Assembly (NCBI GenBank): GCA_964532595.1
Contig: CAZHIQ010000014.1
Coordinates: 17,548-81,547, forward strand
Reading direction: 5' to 3'
Origin: Chryseosolibacter sp964532595
GTDB taxonomy: Bacteria > Bacteroidota > Bacteroidia > Cytophagales > Cyclobacteriaceae
Length of the DNA: 64,000 nt
The notes below the pieces were generated by a model that saw nothing but the letters and a program-made list of their open reading frames with translations, had not been told where the DNA came from and did not search any database. A program made the translations under genes and the position numbers. Shown piece after piece: positions 35,739 to 44,643 of this stretch; the stretch's first letter is position 1; every line of letters starts with the position of its first letter.

Positions 35739-36605
35739 ATGAAGGGAATAATACTCGCCGGAGGCTCCGGCACGCGACTTTATCCGCTCACCCTTGCTAT
35801 CAGCAAGCAGCTTATGCCGCTGTATGACAAGCCGATGATCTATTACCCGCTATCAGTACTCATGATGGCCGGTATTCGTGAAATTCTGATCATCTCTACA
35901 CCGCATGACGTGCCGATGTTCGAGCGACTGTTGGGCGACGGGTCCCGGTTGGGTTGCTCCTTTCAATATGCCGTACAGCCGAAACCGGAGGGACTTGCGC
36001 AGGCGTTCCTCATCGGTGAAGAGTTTATTGGCGATGACAAGGTTGCCCTCATTCTCGGTGACAACATCTTCCATGGTTCCGGTCTTAAAACACTTTTGGA
36101 AGACAACGTTGATCCGGACGGAGGAGTGATTTTCGCCTACCCGGTAACTGATCCTGAACGTTACGGAGTGGTCGAATTCGACAAGGACCACAATGTGATT
36201 TCCATCGAAGAGAAGCCTGCCAAGCCGAAATCAAATTACGCGGTGCCGGGATTGTATTTCTATGACAACGAGGTAATCGCTATTGCCCGCTCGATCAAGC
36301 CCAGCGCACGGGGTGAACTGGAAATTACCGATGTCAACAATGCGTATCTGAAGAAGGGACGATTAAAGGTCGCGCCTATGAGCCGGGGAACCGCCTGGCT
36401 TGATACGGGCACTTTCGACTCCCTCATGCAGGCGTCCAATTTCGTTCAGGTCATAGAACAGCGCCAGGGCTTGAAGATAGGATGTATAGAAGAAGTCGCG
36501 TATCGCCGGGGCTTTATCTCCAAAGACCAGCTTATGGAACTGGCGCGGCCGCTTGAGAAAAGTGGCTACGGCGTGTATCTGAAGAACCTTCCCAATTACA
36601 TCTGA
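35739..36605 (+). CDS. rfbA: Glucose-1-phosphate thymidylyltransferase
   Basis: 288 residues. MKGIILAGGSGTRLYPLT, then SKQLMPLYDKPMIYYPLS, is the RmlA nucleotidyltransferase signature; LILGDNIFHG is the metal-binding Asp region. It makes dTDP-glucose, the substrate of rfbB, from Glc-1-P and dTTP. Last gene of the ugd-uxs-rfbB-rfbA run. Its stop TGA is immediately followed by the reversed stop of the convergent cyclase gene (TGATCA). Confidence 0.95.
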   Translation: MKGIILAGGSGTRLYPLTLAISKQLMPLYDKPMIYYPLSVLMMAGIREILIISTPHDVPMFERLLGDGSRLGCSFQYAVQPKPEGLAQAFLIGEEFIGDDKVALILGDNIFHGSGLKTLLEDNVDPDGGVIFAYPVTDPERYGVVEFDKDHNVISIEEKPAKPKSNYAVPGLYFYDNEVIAIARSIKPSARGELEITDVNNAYLKKGRLKVAPMSRGTAWLDTGTFDSLMQASNFVQVIEQRQGLKIGCIEEVAYRRGFISKDQLMELARPLEKSGYGVYLKNLPNYI

Positions 36606-37604
36606 TCACGGTTCGTGGTATAATGTGTTCAGCACCGTAGTTCCGACGATGCCCAGCATTTCTTTGCTGATGATATCCATATTGTCGCGCTGCGTGTGAT
36701 GGAAGTCGCCAAAGAAACCCTTCCCCGGCTCGTAGTGGACAATATTGATCATGGGGATTCCGGCGATGGTGTTAACGAAGTAATGGTCGTCGGTGATTGG
36801 GGCTTGCGTTTGCCGGACGAACACATGTGAGAACCCAAGTCGCTGCGCGTGGTTCCAGACTTTCTCGACGATGCCGGAGGCGAATTCCATGGAATACCCT
36901 TCGCGGTGAAACTGTGCACTTCGGGCTCCAACCATATCGAGGAGAATGCCGTAGTAGGCGTTATAGTTGGACGTGTGTTTGTTCCGGGACCAATACTGCG
37001 ATCCCAGACACCACCACTCCTCAAGACCTCTTGGAAGACGGTGTCTTCCTTGTTCACCTTCGCGTTCTCCCCAATCTTCGCCGTCAAATAAAATGATGTC
37101 AACTCCTGCAGAGAGTTCGCCGAAGGTATGAATGACGCGGGCGATTTCAAGCAGGACGCCTACGCCGCTACCGCCGTCGTTAGCTCCGTCAAATGTCGCT
37201 TGGGGATTTTCGGGGTCCTTATCGGCAAATGGCCGGGTGTCCCAGTGAGCGGCGAGCAGAATGCGTTTGGTGGCCTGCGGATTGAAGGTAGCGATTATGT
37301 TTTTGAACGGTAATGTCTGGCCGCTGTAAACAGTCTGCCGAAAGTCCTGAACAGTAACACGGGCTCCATATCGGCGAAGCGTTGAAACGAGGTAGTCGGC
37401 CGCCTGAGCATGCGCCGGAGTATTAGGAATGCGCGGTCCGAACGCGACTTGTTGAGCGACGAAAGCGTAAGCCGAGTCGGCGTTGAACGGCGGTACTACA
37501 ACGGTTGGGGTTGCCTCCGAGGGGGCAGGCGGCTCTTGCTGGTTGCTACGGCCACAGCCGAGGAGAAAAACGGCAAGCAGCAGGGGTAAATAGCGTCTGG
37601 TCAT
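36606..37604 (-). CDS. M28-fold glutaminyl-peptide cyclotransferase-like lipoprotein
   Basis: 332 residues from ATG 37604. Lipoprotein signal (RRYLPLLLAVFLLGC, Cys at about residue 17). A single M28/QC domain: LLAAHWDTRPFADKDP, then DGANDGGSGVG (metal Asp), ILFDGEDWG (catalytic Glu), a Cys-Trp-rich loop and FFGDFHHTQRDNMD (metal His). The Trp-rich segment and the single-zinc layout fit glutaminyl cyclase, which turns N-terminal Gln into pyroglutamate. In Bacteroidota signal peptidases often leave an N-terminal Gln on exported proteins, giving it many substrates. A plain aminopeptidase is the alternative. Confidence 0.85.
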   Translation of the reverse strand: MTRRYLPLLLAVFLLGCGRSNQQEPPAPSEATPTVVVPPFNADSAYAFVAQQVAFGPRIPNTPAHAQAADYLVSTLRRYGARVTVQDFRQTVYSGQTLPFKNIIATFNPQATKRILLAAHWDTRPFADKDPENPQATFDGANDGGSGVGVLLEIARVIHTFGELSAGVDIILFDGEDWGEREGEQGRHRLPRGLEEWWCLGSQYWSRNKHTSNYNAYYGILLDMVGARSAQFHREGYSMEFASGIVEKVWNHAQRLGFSHVFVRQTQAPITDDHYFVNTIAGIPMINIVHYEPGKGFFGDFHHTQRDNMDIISKEMLGIVGTTVLNTLYHEP

Positions 37605-37625
37605 GTGCGTTAAATAAAGCAATAT

Positions 37626-37656
37626 TTTGATGGAAAAGTAAAAAGTGCTAGCTTTG
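37626..37656 (+). promoter_or_regulatory. Promoter of rimP-nusA-infB
   Basis: -33 element TTTG (37626-37629), exactly 19 bp, then -7 element TAGCTTTG (37649-37656). This is the best two-box match to the Bacteroidota consensus in the window. A start near 37663 gives a leader of about 60 bases that contains the hairpin at 37681-37702. Confidence 0.75.
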
Positions 37657-37680
37657 CACAGCTTTCTGAAAGAAAAAATT

Positions 37681-37710
37681 AGAGGGGACAGAAGTCCCCT
37701 CTTTGTTTAT
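37681..37710 (+). promoter_or_regulatory. Terminator-like leader hairpin before rimP (possible attenuator)
   Basis: Perfect 9-bp stem AGAGGGGAC (37681-37689), loop AGAA, GTCCCCTCT (37694-37702), then TTGTTTAT. It lies between the promoter and the rimP ATG. Both neighbouring genes point away from this gap, so it cannot be the terminator of an upstream gene. A transcription attenuator of the nusA operon is the simplest reading. Confidence 0.6.
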
Positions 37711-37722
37711 AGCATATTGAGA

Positions 37723-38190
37723 ATGGATCTGGCCGGGGAAATCCGAAAGCTTGCGGAAAAGAACCTTTCACCCCAGAAATTTGTGGTGGATGTAGCGATT
37801 TCCGGAAAAAAACAGCCGAGGCGTGTTGTCGTTGTCGTTGACGGCGATGATGGGATGTCGATCGACGATTGTGCGGAACTCAGTCGTACTCTTTCCAAAG
37901 AATTGGATGACCGGGACTTCTTCGGGGAGGAGAATTACCTTCTGGAGGTTACCACTCCCGGACTTGATCAGCCCCTTAAGCTAAAGCGACAGTTTTTCAA
38001 AAATACAGGTCGCAACCTCAAGGTCGTGCTGAAAGATTCATCAACTGCAACAGGTCGGCTGAAGGCCGTTATCGACGAAAAGCTGGTGCTCGAACACGAG
38101 TCGGGCTCGGGTCGAAAGAAGGAGCTCCGTGAGATAGAGATACCTTTTGATGACATCGACAAGGCGTTCGTCCTCATTTCGTTCAAGTAA
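37723..38190 (+). CDS. rimP: Ribosome maturation factor RimP
   Basis: 155 residues from ATG 37723 (MDLAGEIRKLAEKNL). An in-frame opening that includes the leader hairpin is rejected. The N-terminal RimP domain has RRVVVVVDGDDGMSIDDCAELSR and LEVTTPGLDQPLKLKRQF; the C-terminal SH3-like part has EIEIPFDDIDKAFVLISF. It helps assemble the 30S subunit. The conserved order rimP-nusA-infB follows. Confidence 0.92.
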   Translation: MDLAGEIRKLAEKNLSPQKFVVDVAISGKKQPRRVVVVVDGDDGMSIDDCAELSRTLSKELDDRDFFGEENYLLEVTTPGLDQPLKLKRQFFKNTGRNLKVVLKDSSTATGRLKAVIDEKLVLEHESGSGRKKELREIEIPFDDIDKAFVLISFK

Positions 38191-38203
38191 CATTTTATAA
38201 CAT

Positions 38204-39472
38204 ATGGATATCTCAACGTTAATTGAATCGTTTGCCGAGTTCGCTAAACAGAAAAACATTGACCGGCCAACGATGATCCGTATACTGGAAGACGTCTTCC
38301 GGAACATGATCAAGAAGAAATTCGGAACGGATGAGAATGGGAGAGCCATTCCGACGGATAACTTTGATATCATCATTAATGCGGACAAGGGTGATCTTGA
38401 GATTTATCGTATTCGCGAAATCGTGGAAGACGATTCAGAAGATATCTGGGATCCGGACAAGATAAGCTTGACGGAAGCAAGAAAGATTGAACCGGATTTT
38501 GAAGTCGGTGAAGAGGTATCGGAGCAGATTGATATCGAATCCTTTGGACGCCGGGCGGTAACAACAGCGCGGCAGACGTTGATGCAAAAGGTAAAGGATC
38601 TGGAGAAGGACATCCTTTACCAAAAGTATAAAGACATCGTGGGTGAAATCATTACCGGAGAAGTATACCAGGTGTTGAGCAAGGAAGTGCTTCTGATCGA
38701 CGGCGAGGGGAATGAGATTTCCATCCCGCGCGGAGAGCAGATTCCAAAAGATCGCTATCGCAAGGGTGAAACTGTGAGGGCGATCGTGCACAAGGTAGAG
38801 ATGGTCAATGGTAATCCCAAGATCATATTGTCACGTACCTCTCCGGTTTTTCTGGAGCGTTTATTTGAGCAGGAAGTACCGGAGGTTTACGATGGTTTGA
38901 TTACGATCAAGAAGGTGGTCAGGGAGCCAGGTGAGCGCGCCAAAGTCGCTGTTGAATCTTATGACGACCGCATTGATCCGGTAGGTGCTTGTGTAGGGAT
39001 GAAGGGCTCGCGTATTCACGCGATTGTTCGCGAGCTTCAGAATGAAAACATCGACGTCATCAACTTCACCGAGAACCTTGAGTTGTACATTCAGCGCGCG
39101 CTTAGCCCCGCGAAAATCTCGTCGATTCGGATCGATAAGGAAAGCGGGCGTGTAGCGGTGTATCTCAAACCTGATCAGGTGTCGCTGGCGATCGGAAAAG
39201 GTGGACTGAACATCAAGCTTGCCAGCCGACTTGTCGGTTACGAAATCGATGTGTTCAGAGAATTGGCCGAGGGTCAAACGGAGGAAGATGTCGACCTCGA
39301 CGAGTTTGCGGATGAGATCGATGGATGGGTGCTCGACGAGCTTAAGCGTATCGGGCTGGATACAGCAAAGAGTGTATTGAACCTCAACAAGGAAGAACTC
39401 GTTCGCCGTACTGATCTCGAAGAGGAAACAGTCGAAAACGTACTGGGCGTACTTCGAAAGGAATTTGAGTAA
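38204..39472 (+). CDS. nusA: Transcription termination/antitermination protein NusA
   Basis: 422 residues. The N-terminal domain binding RNA polymerase (DISTLIESFAEFAKQKN) is followed by an S1 domain (about 135-200), then KH1 and KH2 (GACVGMKGSRIHAIVREL; VSLAIGKGGLNIKLASRL), and an acidic helical C-terminus. Length fits NusA without E. coli-like acidic repeats. It binds nascent RNA and modulates pausing and termination, so control of its own operon through the rimP leader hairpin would be a plausible feedback. It starts 13 bases after rimP. Confidence 0.95.
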   Translation: MDISTLIESFAEFAKQKNIDRPTMIRILEDVFRNMIKKKFGTDENGRAIPTDNFDIIINADKGDLEIYRIREIVEDDSEDIWDPDKISLTEARKIEPDFEVGEEVSEQIDIESFGRRAVTTARQTLMQKVKDLEKDILYQKYKDIVGEIITGEVYQVLSKEVLLIDGEGNEISIPRGEQIPKDRYRKGETVRAIVHKVEMVNGNPKIILSRTSPVFLERLFEQEVPEVYDGLITIKKVVREPGERAKVAVESYDDRIDPVGACVGMKGSRIHAIVRELQNENIDVINFTENLELYIQRALSPAKISSIRIDKESGRVAVYLKPDQVSLAIGKGGLNIKLASRLVGYEIDVFRELAEGQTEEDVDLDEFADEIDGWVLDELKRIGLDTAKSVLNLNKEELVRRTDLEEETVENVLGVLRKEFE

Positions 39473-39533
39473 ATAGTCGATAAATAATCGCGTTCAGACT
39501 TAAGAAATTACAAAATCATAGGGATATTTGAGC

Positions 39534-42230
39534 ATGGCAGAAAAGATGATACGGTTAGGGCAAGCGTCGCGGAAACTTAATGTTGGACACAACACCATTG
39601 TGGAGTTCTTGTCCGAGAAGGGTTTTACCGTCGACAACAACCCGAACGCCAAACTCACGGGCGAGCAATATGCTATGCTCGCCAAGGAGTTCGCGTCTTC
39701 TGCTTCAGAAAAGCTCGAAGCGTCTGGGCTAACCATCGGTGTGAAACACGACGAGGTAACGGCTGAACGCGAGAAGGAAGCGGCTAAGAAACGGAATGAG
39801 GAGGAGGAGAGCATTCTGATTAAGAACCTCGGCTCTAAAGAACTGAAGCCGAAAGAGGAGCCCAAGACCGAGAAAATCGAACGCGAGAAACCGAAATTGG
39901 AAGGCATCCGCGTTCTGGGTAAGATAGATCTTGATAAGAAGCCTGCGGCAAAACCGAAGGAAGAAGAACCAGCTCCTGTGGCTGAGGTAAAACCGGTAGA
40001 AGAGCCTAAAGCTCCTGAACCTGTAGCAGCAGTGCCTACACCTGAACCGGAGAAACCTGTTGAGGAACCGGTGGAGGAGAAGCAGCCGGAGGCTGAACTG
40101 ATTAAGGCAAAGGCTGATCGGTTGAAAGGACTAAAGGTTGTCGACAAGATCGAGTTACCGGTAGAGAAAAAGAAGGAAAGCCCGGTTGCTTCGTCCGATC
40201 TCAAGGAAGACAGGAAGGGCAAACGTCCACGCAAGCGTATTGCAACTGACGCAGGCGCAAAAACCGGTGCGCGGCCTCAGCAAGGCCGCGGCGGCCGTCC
40301 GGGTCAGCGCGTGCAGAAAGAAGAGCCTTCTGAAAAGGAAATCCAGGATCAGATCAAAGCCACACTCGCGAAATTGAGCGGCGGCGGAAAACGAGCCACA
40401 GGTGCAAAGTACAGACGCGAAAAACGTCAGGCGCTTTCGGCCGAGCACGAGCAACAAATGCTCCAGGAAGAAAAGGCATCGAAAACACTAAAGGTAGCCG
40501 AGTTTATTTCGGCGAATGACCTCGCCTCCATGATGGATGTTTCCGTCAATGAGGTTATCTCGGTGTGTCTCAACCTCGGAATGTTCGTGTCAATCAACCA
40601 GCGTCTTGACGCAGAAGCTATCACGGTGATCGCGGACGAATTCGGTTTCGACGTACAGTTCATTTCGGCAGATGACGAGCTTCTCGTTGAGGAAGTTGAA
40701 GATGATGAGGCAGACCTCAAGCCCCGCGCTCCTATCGTAACTATTATGGGTCACGTCGATCACGGGAAAACTTCGTTGCTCGACTACATCCGCAGTACTC
40801 GCGTAACGGCATCGGAGGCGGGAGGTATTACTCAGCACATTGGTGCTTATAGCGTGGTGACCAAGAGCGGAAACAAAATTGCTTTCCTTGATACACCGGG
40901 TCACGAGGCCTTTACTGCAATGCGTGCAAGGGGTGCTCAGCTCACCGATATTGCCATCATTGTCGTTGCCGCTGACGATGACGTGATGCCTCAGACGAAG
41001 GAGGCCATCAATCACGCGCAGGTTGCCGGAGTGCCGATCGTCATCGCGATAAACAAAATTGATAAACCGACAGCGAACCCTAACAAGGTCCGTGAATCAC
41101 TGGCCGCGAACAATATTCTCGTGGAGGAGTGGGGTGGAAAATATCAGTCGCAGGAGATTTCTGCGAAGACCGGACAAGGGATAGATGAGTTGCTCGAGAA
41201 AGTCCTGCTGGAGGCCGAGCTCCTGAATCTTCGCGCGAATCCGTCACGTCCTGCTTCCGGGTCCATCATCGAGGCGAGCTTGGATAAAGGTCGCGGGTAT
41301 GTGGCGACGGTGATGGTACAGAATGGAACGTTGCGCATGGGAGATATTATCCTCGCAGGACCTCACTACGGCCGCGTAAAAGCGATGTTCGACAATACCG
41401 GCAAGAAGGTGAAAGAAGCAGGTCCGTCGACCCCTGTCGTGGTTCTCGGTCTCGACGGAGCGCCGCAGGCCGGGGAGAAACTCAACGTCATGGAATCCGA
41501 TCGCGAAGCGCGTGAGTTGGCGAACCGTCGCAATCAGCTGCTACGCGAACAAAGCATGCGTACGCGGAAGCATATCACGCTCGACGAAATTGGACGTCGT
41601 CTTGCCATTGGTAACTTTAAACAGCTCAACGTAATTGTAAAAGGTGACGTTGACGGTTCCGTGGAAGCGCTTTCAGATTCACTCCTGAAACTGTCTACGC
41701 CGGAAGTTCAGGTGAACATTATTCACCGCGGCGTTGGTCAGATCTCCGAGTCGGATGTGCTCCTGGCTTCAGCATCTGATGCTATTATCGTTGGCTTCCA
41801 GGTTCGCCCGTCGCAAGCGGCTCGCCGCCTGGCAGAGACGGAAGAAATTGAAATCCGTCTTTACTCGATTATCTACGACGCCATCAACGAAGTCAAAGAC
41901 GCCATGGAGGGTATGTTGGCGCCTAAAGTCGAGGAAGTCATTGTCGGAAATGCTGAGGTACGCGAAGTATTCAAGATTTCGAAGGTGGGTACGATCGCCG
42001 GATGTATGGTGACAGATGGGTCTATCAAGCGAAACAATCCAATCCGCCTCGTTCGCGATGGTATCGTTATGTACGAAGGTAAACTGTCTTCGCTGAAACG
42101 CTTCAAAGATGATGTCAGCGAGGTTCGTACCGGCTTTGATTGCGGATTGGGTATCGACGGCTTCAATGACCTGAAAGTCGGCGACGTTATTGAGAGCTAC
42201 GAAAATCGCGAGACCAAGCGCACACTCTAA
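39534..42230 (+). CDS. infB: Translation initiation factor IF-2
   Basis: About 898 residues from ATG 39534 (MAEKMIRLGQASRKLN). A long acidic/Pro/Lys-rich linker (about 85-230: PAPVAEVKPVEEPK and similar) follows. The GTPase domain begins at about residue 400 with GHVDHGKTSLLD, DTPGHEAF and NKIDKP; the C-terminal domains end in EVRTGFDCGLGIDGFNDLKVGD. It places initiator tRNA on the 30S subunit. The linker composition, though biased, is normal for IF-2. Last gene of the operon. Confidence 0.96.
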   Translation: MAEKMIRLGQASRKLNVGHNTIVEFLSEKGFTVDNNPNAKLTGEQYAMLAKEFASSASEKLEASGLTIGVKHDEVTAEREKEAAKKRNEEEESILIKNLGSKELKPKEEPKTEKIEREKPKLEGIRVLGKIDLDKKPAAKPKEEEPAPVAEVKPVEEPKAPEPVAAVPTPEPEKPVEEPVEEKQPEAELIKAKADRLKGLKVVDKIELPVEKKKESPVASSDLKEDRKGKRPRKRIATDAGAKTGARPQQGRGGRPGQRVQKEEPSEKEIQDQIKATLAKLSGGGKRATGAKYRREKRQALSAEHEQQMLQEEKASKTLKVAEFISANDLASMMDVSVNEVISVCLNLGMFVSINQRLDAEAITVIADEFGFDVQFISADDELLVEEVEDDEADLKPRAPIVTIMGHVDHGKTSLLDYIRSTRVTASEAGGITQHIGAYSVVTKSGNKIAFLDTPGHEAFTAMRARGAQLTDIAIIVVAADDDVMPQTKEAINHAQVAGVPIVIAINKIDKPTANPNKVRESLAANNILVEEWGGKYQSQEISAKTGQGIDELLEKVLLEAELLNLRANPSRPASGSIIEASLDKGRGYVATVMVQNGTLRMGDIILAGPHYGRVKAMFDNTGKKVKEAGPSTPVVVLGLDGAPQAGEKLNVMESDREARELANRRNQLLREQSMRTRKHITLDEIGRRLAIGNFKQLNVIVKGDVDGSVEALSDSLLKLSTPEVQVNIIHRGVGQISESDVLLASASDAIIVGFQVRPSQAARRLAETEEIEIRLYSIIYDAINEVKDAMEGMLAPKVEEVIVGNAEVREVFKISKVGTIAGCMVTDGSIKRNNPIRLVRDGIVMYEGKLSSLKRFKDDVSEVRTGFDCGLGIDGFNDLKVGDVIESYENRETKRTL

Positions 42231-42271
42231 GACATTTCTCTCTGCTTGCAAATGAGAGAGGCATTTGGGAA

Positions 42272-42294
42272 GGGCATTTGCATTGCAAACGCCC
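42272..42294. repeat. Inverted repeat between infB and lemA
   Basis: GGGC, mismatch, TTTGCA, T, TGCAAA, mismatch, GCCC, in the 96-base convergent gap. It could be a weak terminator, but there is no clear T-tract. A second hairpin (CTCTC/GAGAG) lies upstream of it. Confidence 0.4.
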
Positions 42295-42326
42295 ACCCCA
42301 GTGCCGAATAATTCCCGATATAGGCA

Positions 42327-42905
42327 TCAGAACTGAACAGTGGGCGCCTCCTGCGCCTGAGCAGAAGCCTGAAATCCAGTTCTTGGCGAAAAGTCTTCGC
42401 CTCCTCCAAACATGTTGAGCGCCATGCGCTTGAAGTATCCGCGAACGTATGAGTTATACTCCCTCACGGCATCGTTGTAACGCTGACGTGCAATGTTGAT
42501 CCGGTTTTCCGTTCCTTCAAGCTGGGCTTGTAGATTCTGGAAATTCTCGGTTGAACGGATTTGCGGATAAGCCTCGAACGCAAGGTTAATCGCGGTATTG
42601 ATGCGACGACCCGCGATTTCAAGGTCTTCCGGTGTCTGGGCATTAGTGATCCCTGCCCGGGCCTGCGTTACTTCTGTAAGAATAGCCCTTTCATTTTCGG
42701 CGGCACCCTGGACTGTAGCCACCAGGTTGGGGATTAGATCGGCGCGCCGCTGGTAGGTGGCCTGAACATCGTTGAACTCGGCATTCACCCGTTCCTGCGC
42801 GCGAATGGCCTGATCATAAATTCCGGTGCCCCAAAGAAAGAAACCTAAGGCCAATACGGCGATGACGCCTACAACGACCAAAGTAGCAATGAGTCCTTTT
42901 CCCAT
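42327..42905 (-). CDS. lemA: LemA family protein
   Basis: 192 residues. An N-terminal membrane span (LIATLVVVGVIAVLALGFFLW) is followed by a helical periplasmic or cytoplasmic domain with the family segment NAEFNDVQATYQRRADLIPNLVATV (seen here by RRADLIPNLV), FQNLQAQLEGTENRINIARQRYND and YNSYVRGYFKRMALNMF. A short Gln/Ala-rich tail ends in PTVQF. LemA proteins are widespread; their function is unclear. It lies 56 bases downstream of prfA on the same strand. Confidence 0.92.
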   Translation of the reverse strand: MGKGLIATLVVVGVIAVLALGFFLWGTGIYDQAIRAQERVNAEFNDVQATYQRRADLIPNLVATVQGAAENERAILTEVTQARAGITNAQTPEDLEIAGRRINTAINLAFEAYPQIRSTENFQNLQAQLEGTENRINIARQRYNDAVREYNSYVRGYFKRMALNMFGGGEDFSPRTGFQASAQAQEAPTVQF

Positions 42906-42961
42906 AAATGATTGATTTTAACTCAAATTAACGCAAAAATTCGCGATTGAGTTTTTCCTGC

Positions 42962-44032
42962 TTACCGTGATGCTTCCGTCATTCTTTCCGCCGTGTCAGC
43001 CATCCTGAGCTGTTCGATGAAATCATCTATTTCGCCGTTCATTATCGCGGGCAGGTTGTGTTGCGTGTAACCAATGCGATGGTCTGTGACGCGGCTTTGA
43101 GGGTAGTTGTAGGTCCTGATCTTTTCCGAGCGATCGCCCGAGCGGACCATTGATTTCCGCGCGGCACCGATCTCCGACTGCTGCTTCTGGAGCTCCATTT
43201 CATAGAGTTTGGTCTTGAGCATCTGGAGGGCGCGTTCGCGGTTGCCGTGCTGCGATCGTTCGACCTGACACGTGACTACAATGCCGGTGGGCTTGTGCGT
43301 CATCTGGACTTTCGTTTCAACCTTGTTGACGTTCTGGCCACCTGCGCCACTTGACCGCGCCGTCTGAACTTCTATGTCGGCTGGATTGATGTCGATTTCA
43401 ACATCCTCTACCTCTGGCAGAACGACGACCGAGGCGGCCGATGTGTGGACACGTCCCATTTGCTCGGTTTCCGGTACGCGCTGTACCCGATGCACACCCG
43501 ACTCGAACTTCAAAAGTCCATAAGCTCCCTCACCGGTAATGCTGCTAATCACTTCTTTATAACCCCCGGCAGAACCTTCTGTTACGTCTACGACTGTCAT
43601 CTTTAAACCCTTCCGGTCACAGAACCGTTGGTACATTCGCCAGAGATCGCCGGCGAATATGGCCGCTTCGTCACCACCGGTACCCGCTCTGATTTCGAGT
43701 AATACATCCTTGTCGTCATTCGGATCCCTGGGTATCATCAGCTCTTTGAGGTTGTTGTTGAGCTCTTCAATCCGGGTTTCCTGGTCCTCAATTTCCGCTT
43801 TGGCGAGTTCGCGCATTTCGGCGTCTTTCTCCTTGTCAAGCAATTCCTTTGCTTGCTGCAGGTGGCTTTTGGCCTCCAGAAGCGCTTTGTATTTAACGAC
43901 TATCTTCTCAAGGTCGCGATACTCCTTGCTGAGTTGGGAGAACTTCTTGAGGTCTTTCATGGTCTCAGGCTGAGCCAAGAGCTGGCCCAGTTCTTCGAAC
44001 CGTAATCTGATGTCTTCGAGTTTTTCGGTCAT
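42962..44032 (-). CDS. prfA: Peptide chain release factor 1
   Basis: 356 residues. Reads UAG/UAA and releases the finished peptide. GGQ motif in SSGAGGQNVNKVET (about residue 230); HTSAASVVVLPEVE, and the C-terminal RTYNYPQSRVTDHRIGYT, are class I factor signatures. There is no frameshift signal of the prfB type, and the length supports RF1 rather than RF2. Promoter on the minus strand at 44047-44054. Confidence 0.95.
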   Translation of the reverse strand: MTEKLEDIRLRFEELGQLLAQPETMKDLKKFSQLSKEYRDLEKIVVKYKALLEAKSHLQQAKELLDKEKDAEMRELAKAEIEDQETRIEELNNNLKELMIPRDPNDDKDVLLEIRAGTGGDEAAIFAGDLWRMYQRFCDRKGLKMTVVDVTEGSAGGYKEVISSITGEGAYGLLKFESGVHRVQRVPETEQMGRVHTSAASVVVLPEVEDVEIDINPADIEVQTARSSGAGGQNVNKVETKVQMTHKPTGIVVTCQVERSQHGNRERALQMLKTKLYEMELQKQQSEIGAARKSMVRSGDRSEKIRTYNYPQSRVTDHRIGYTQHNLPAIMNGEIDDFIEQLRMADTAERMTEASR

Positions 44033-44046
44033 ATAGCAGAGACGTG

Positions 44047-44054
44047 CAAAGGTA
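44047..44054 (-). promoter_or_regulatory. prfA promoter -7 element
   Basis: TACCTTTG on the minus strand (CAAAGGTA on plus) fits TAnnTTTG, 14 bases upstream of the prfA start. No clear -33 box was found. Confidence 0.5.
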
Positions 44055-44118
44055 ATAAGTATTTTCCCTGCTAGGACGGGCTATTTTCGCCAAATTTGCA
44101 TCACTAATTCTTTACGCG

Positions 44119-44619
44119 ATGAAGTACTGTTCAGTTTTGTTTTTTGCGTTGCTCGTGTTTGCCTGCAGCGGTTCGTTACCCGAGGAAAAGCGTAAGGCGT
44201 ATCGGGAGGAATTGGAACGAAATCAGATCGTGCGCGTCACCGAAGTAGAAATTACTGAGGCGGCTTTTCGCGAGGGCCGTCTTACTGTAAACACGCTCGA
44301 TAGCCTGGCGGCAGATACCACCGCCCGCAATGCCTTCATCGAGGGGTACCCGGGAAGGATAAGCCTGGTGACAAACGTCAGAGAAGCCCGGCACGATCTT
44401 GAACGACAGTTGTTTGAAGCGTACGCACAGGATACTACGGGTGTCCCCCATGACAACCTTCAGAATGTCAGAAATGACCAGGGTGTCGTAGACTCTCTTT
44501 TGTATTCCTATCCGATAGTGCAGGCTGATGCCGGAGAAAAGCAGCGGCTGGTGGGCGTCTGGAATGTGTGGATGGCGAAGCGCGACATTGTTCTGTCAAT
44601 AAGCCTTCGAAAAAAATAG
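44119..44619 (+). CDS. Lipoprotein of unknown function
   Basis: 166 residues. Lipoprotein signal MKYCSVLFFALLVFAC, Cys at about residue 16, followed by SGSLPEEKRKAYREEL. The rest is mostly helical with conserved-looking NVREARHDLERQLFEAYAQD and a C-terminal VWNVWMAKRDIVLSISLRKK (cited by WNVWMAKRDIVLSI). No family recognised. It lies 24 bases upstream of the M28 peptidase gene, so they probably form one operon. Confidence 0.65.
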   Translation: MKYCSVLFFALLVFACSGSLPEEKRKAYREELERNQIVRVTEVEITEAAFREGRLTVNTLDSLAADTTARNAFIEGYPGRISLVTNVREARHDLERQLFEAYAQDTTGVPHDNLQNVRNDQGVVDSLLYSYPIVQADAGEKQRLVGVWNVWMAKRDIVLSISLRKK

Positions 44620-44643
44620 GTTGTTGAAATTCAACTCTCGCGA

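Noticed and set aside
39500..40234. Long minus-strand Ser/Gly-rich frame antisense to infB
   Set aside because: It mirrors the biased Pro/Glu/Lys codons of the IF-2 linker; no start context, no domain, and the plus strand is clearly infB.
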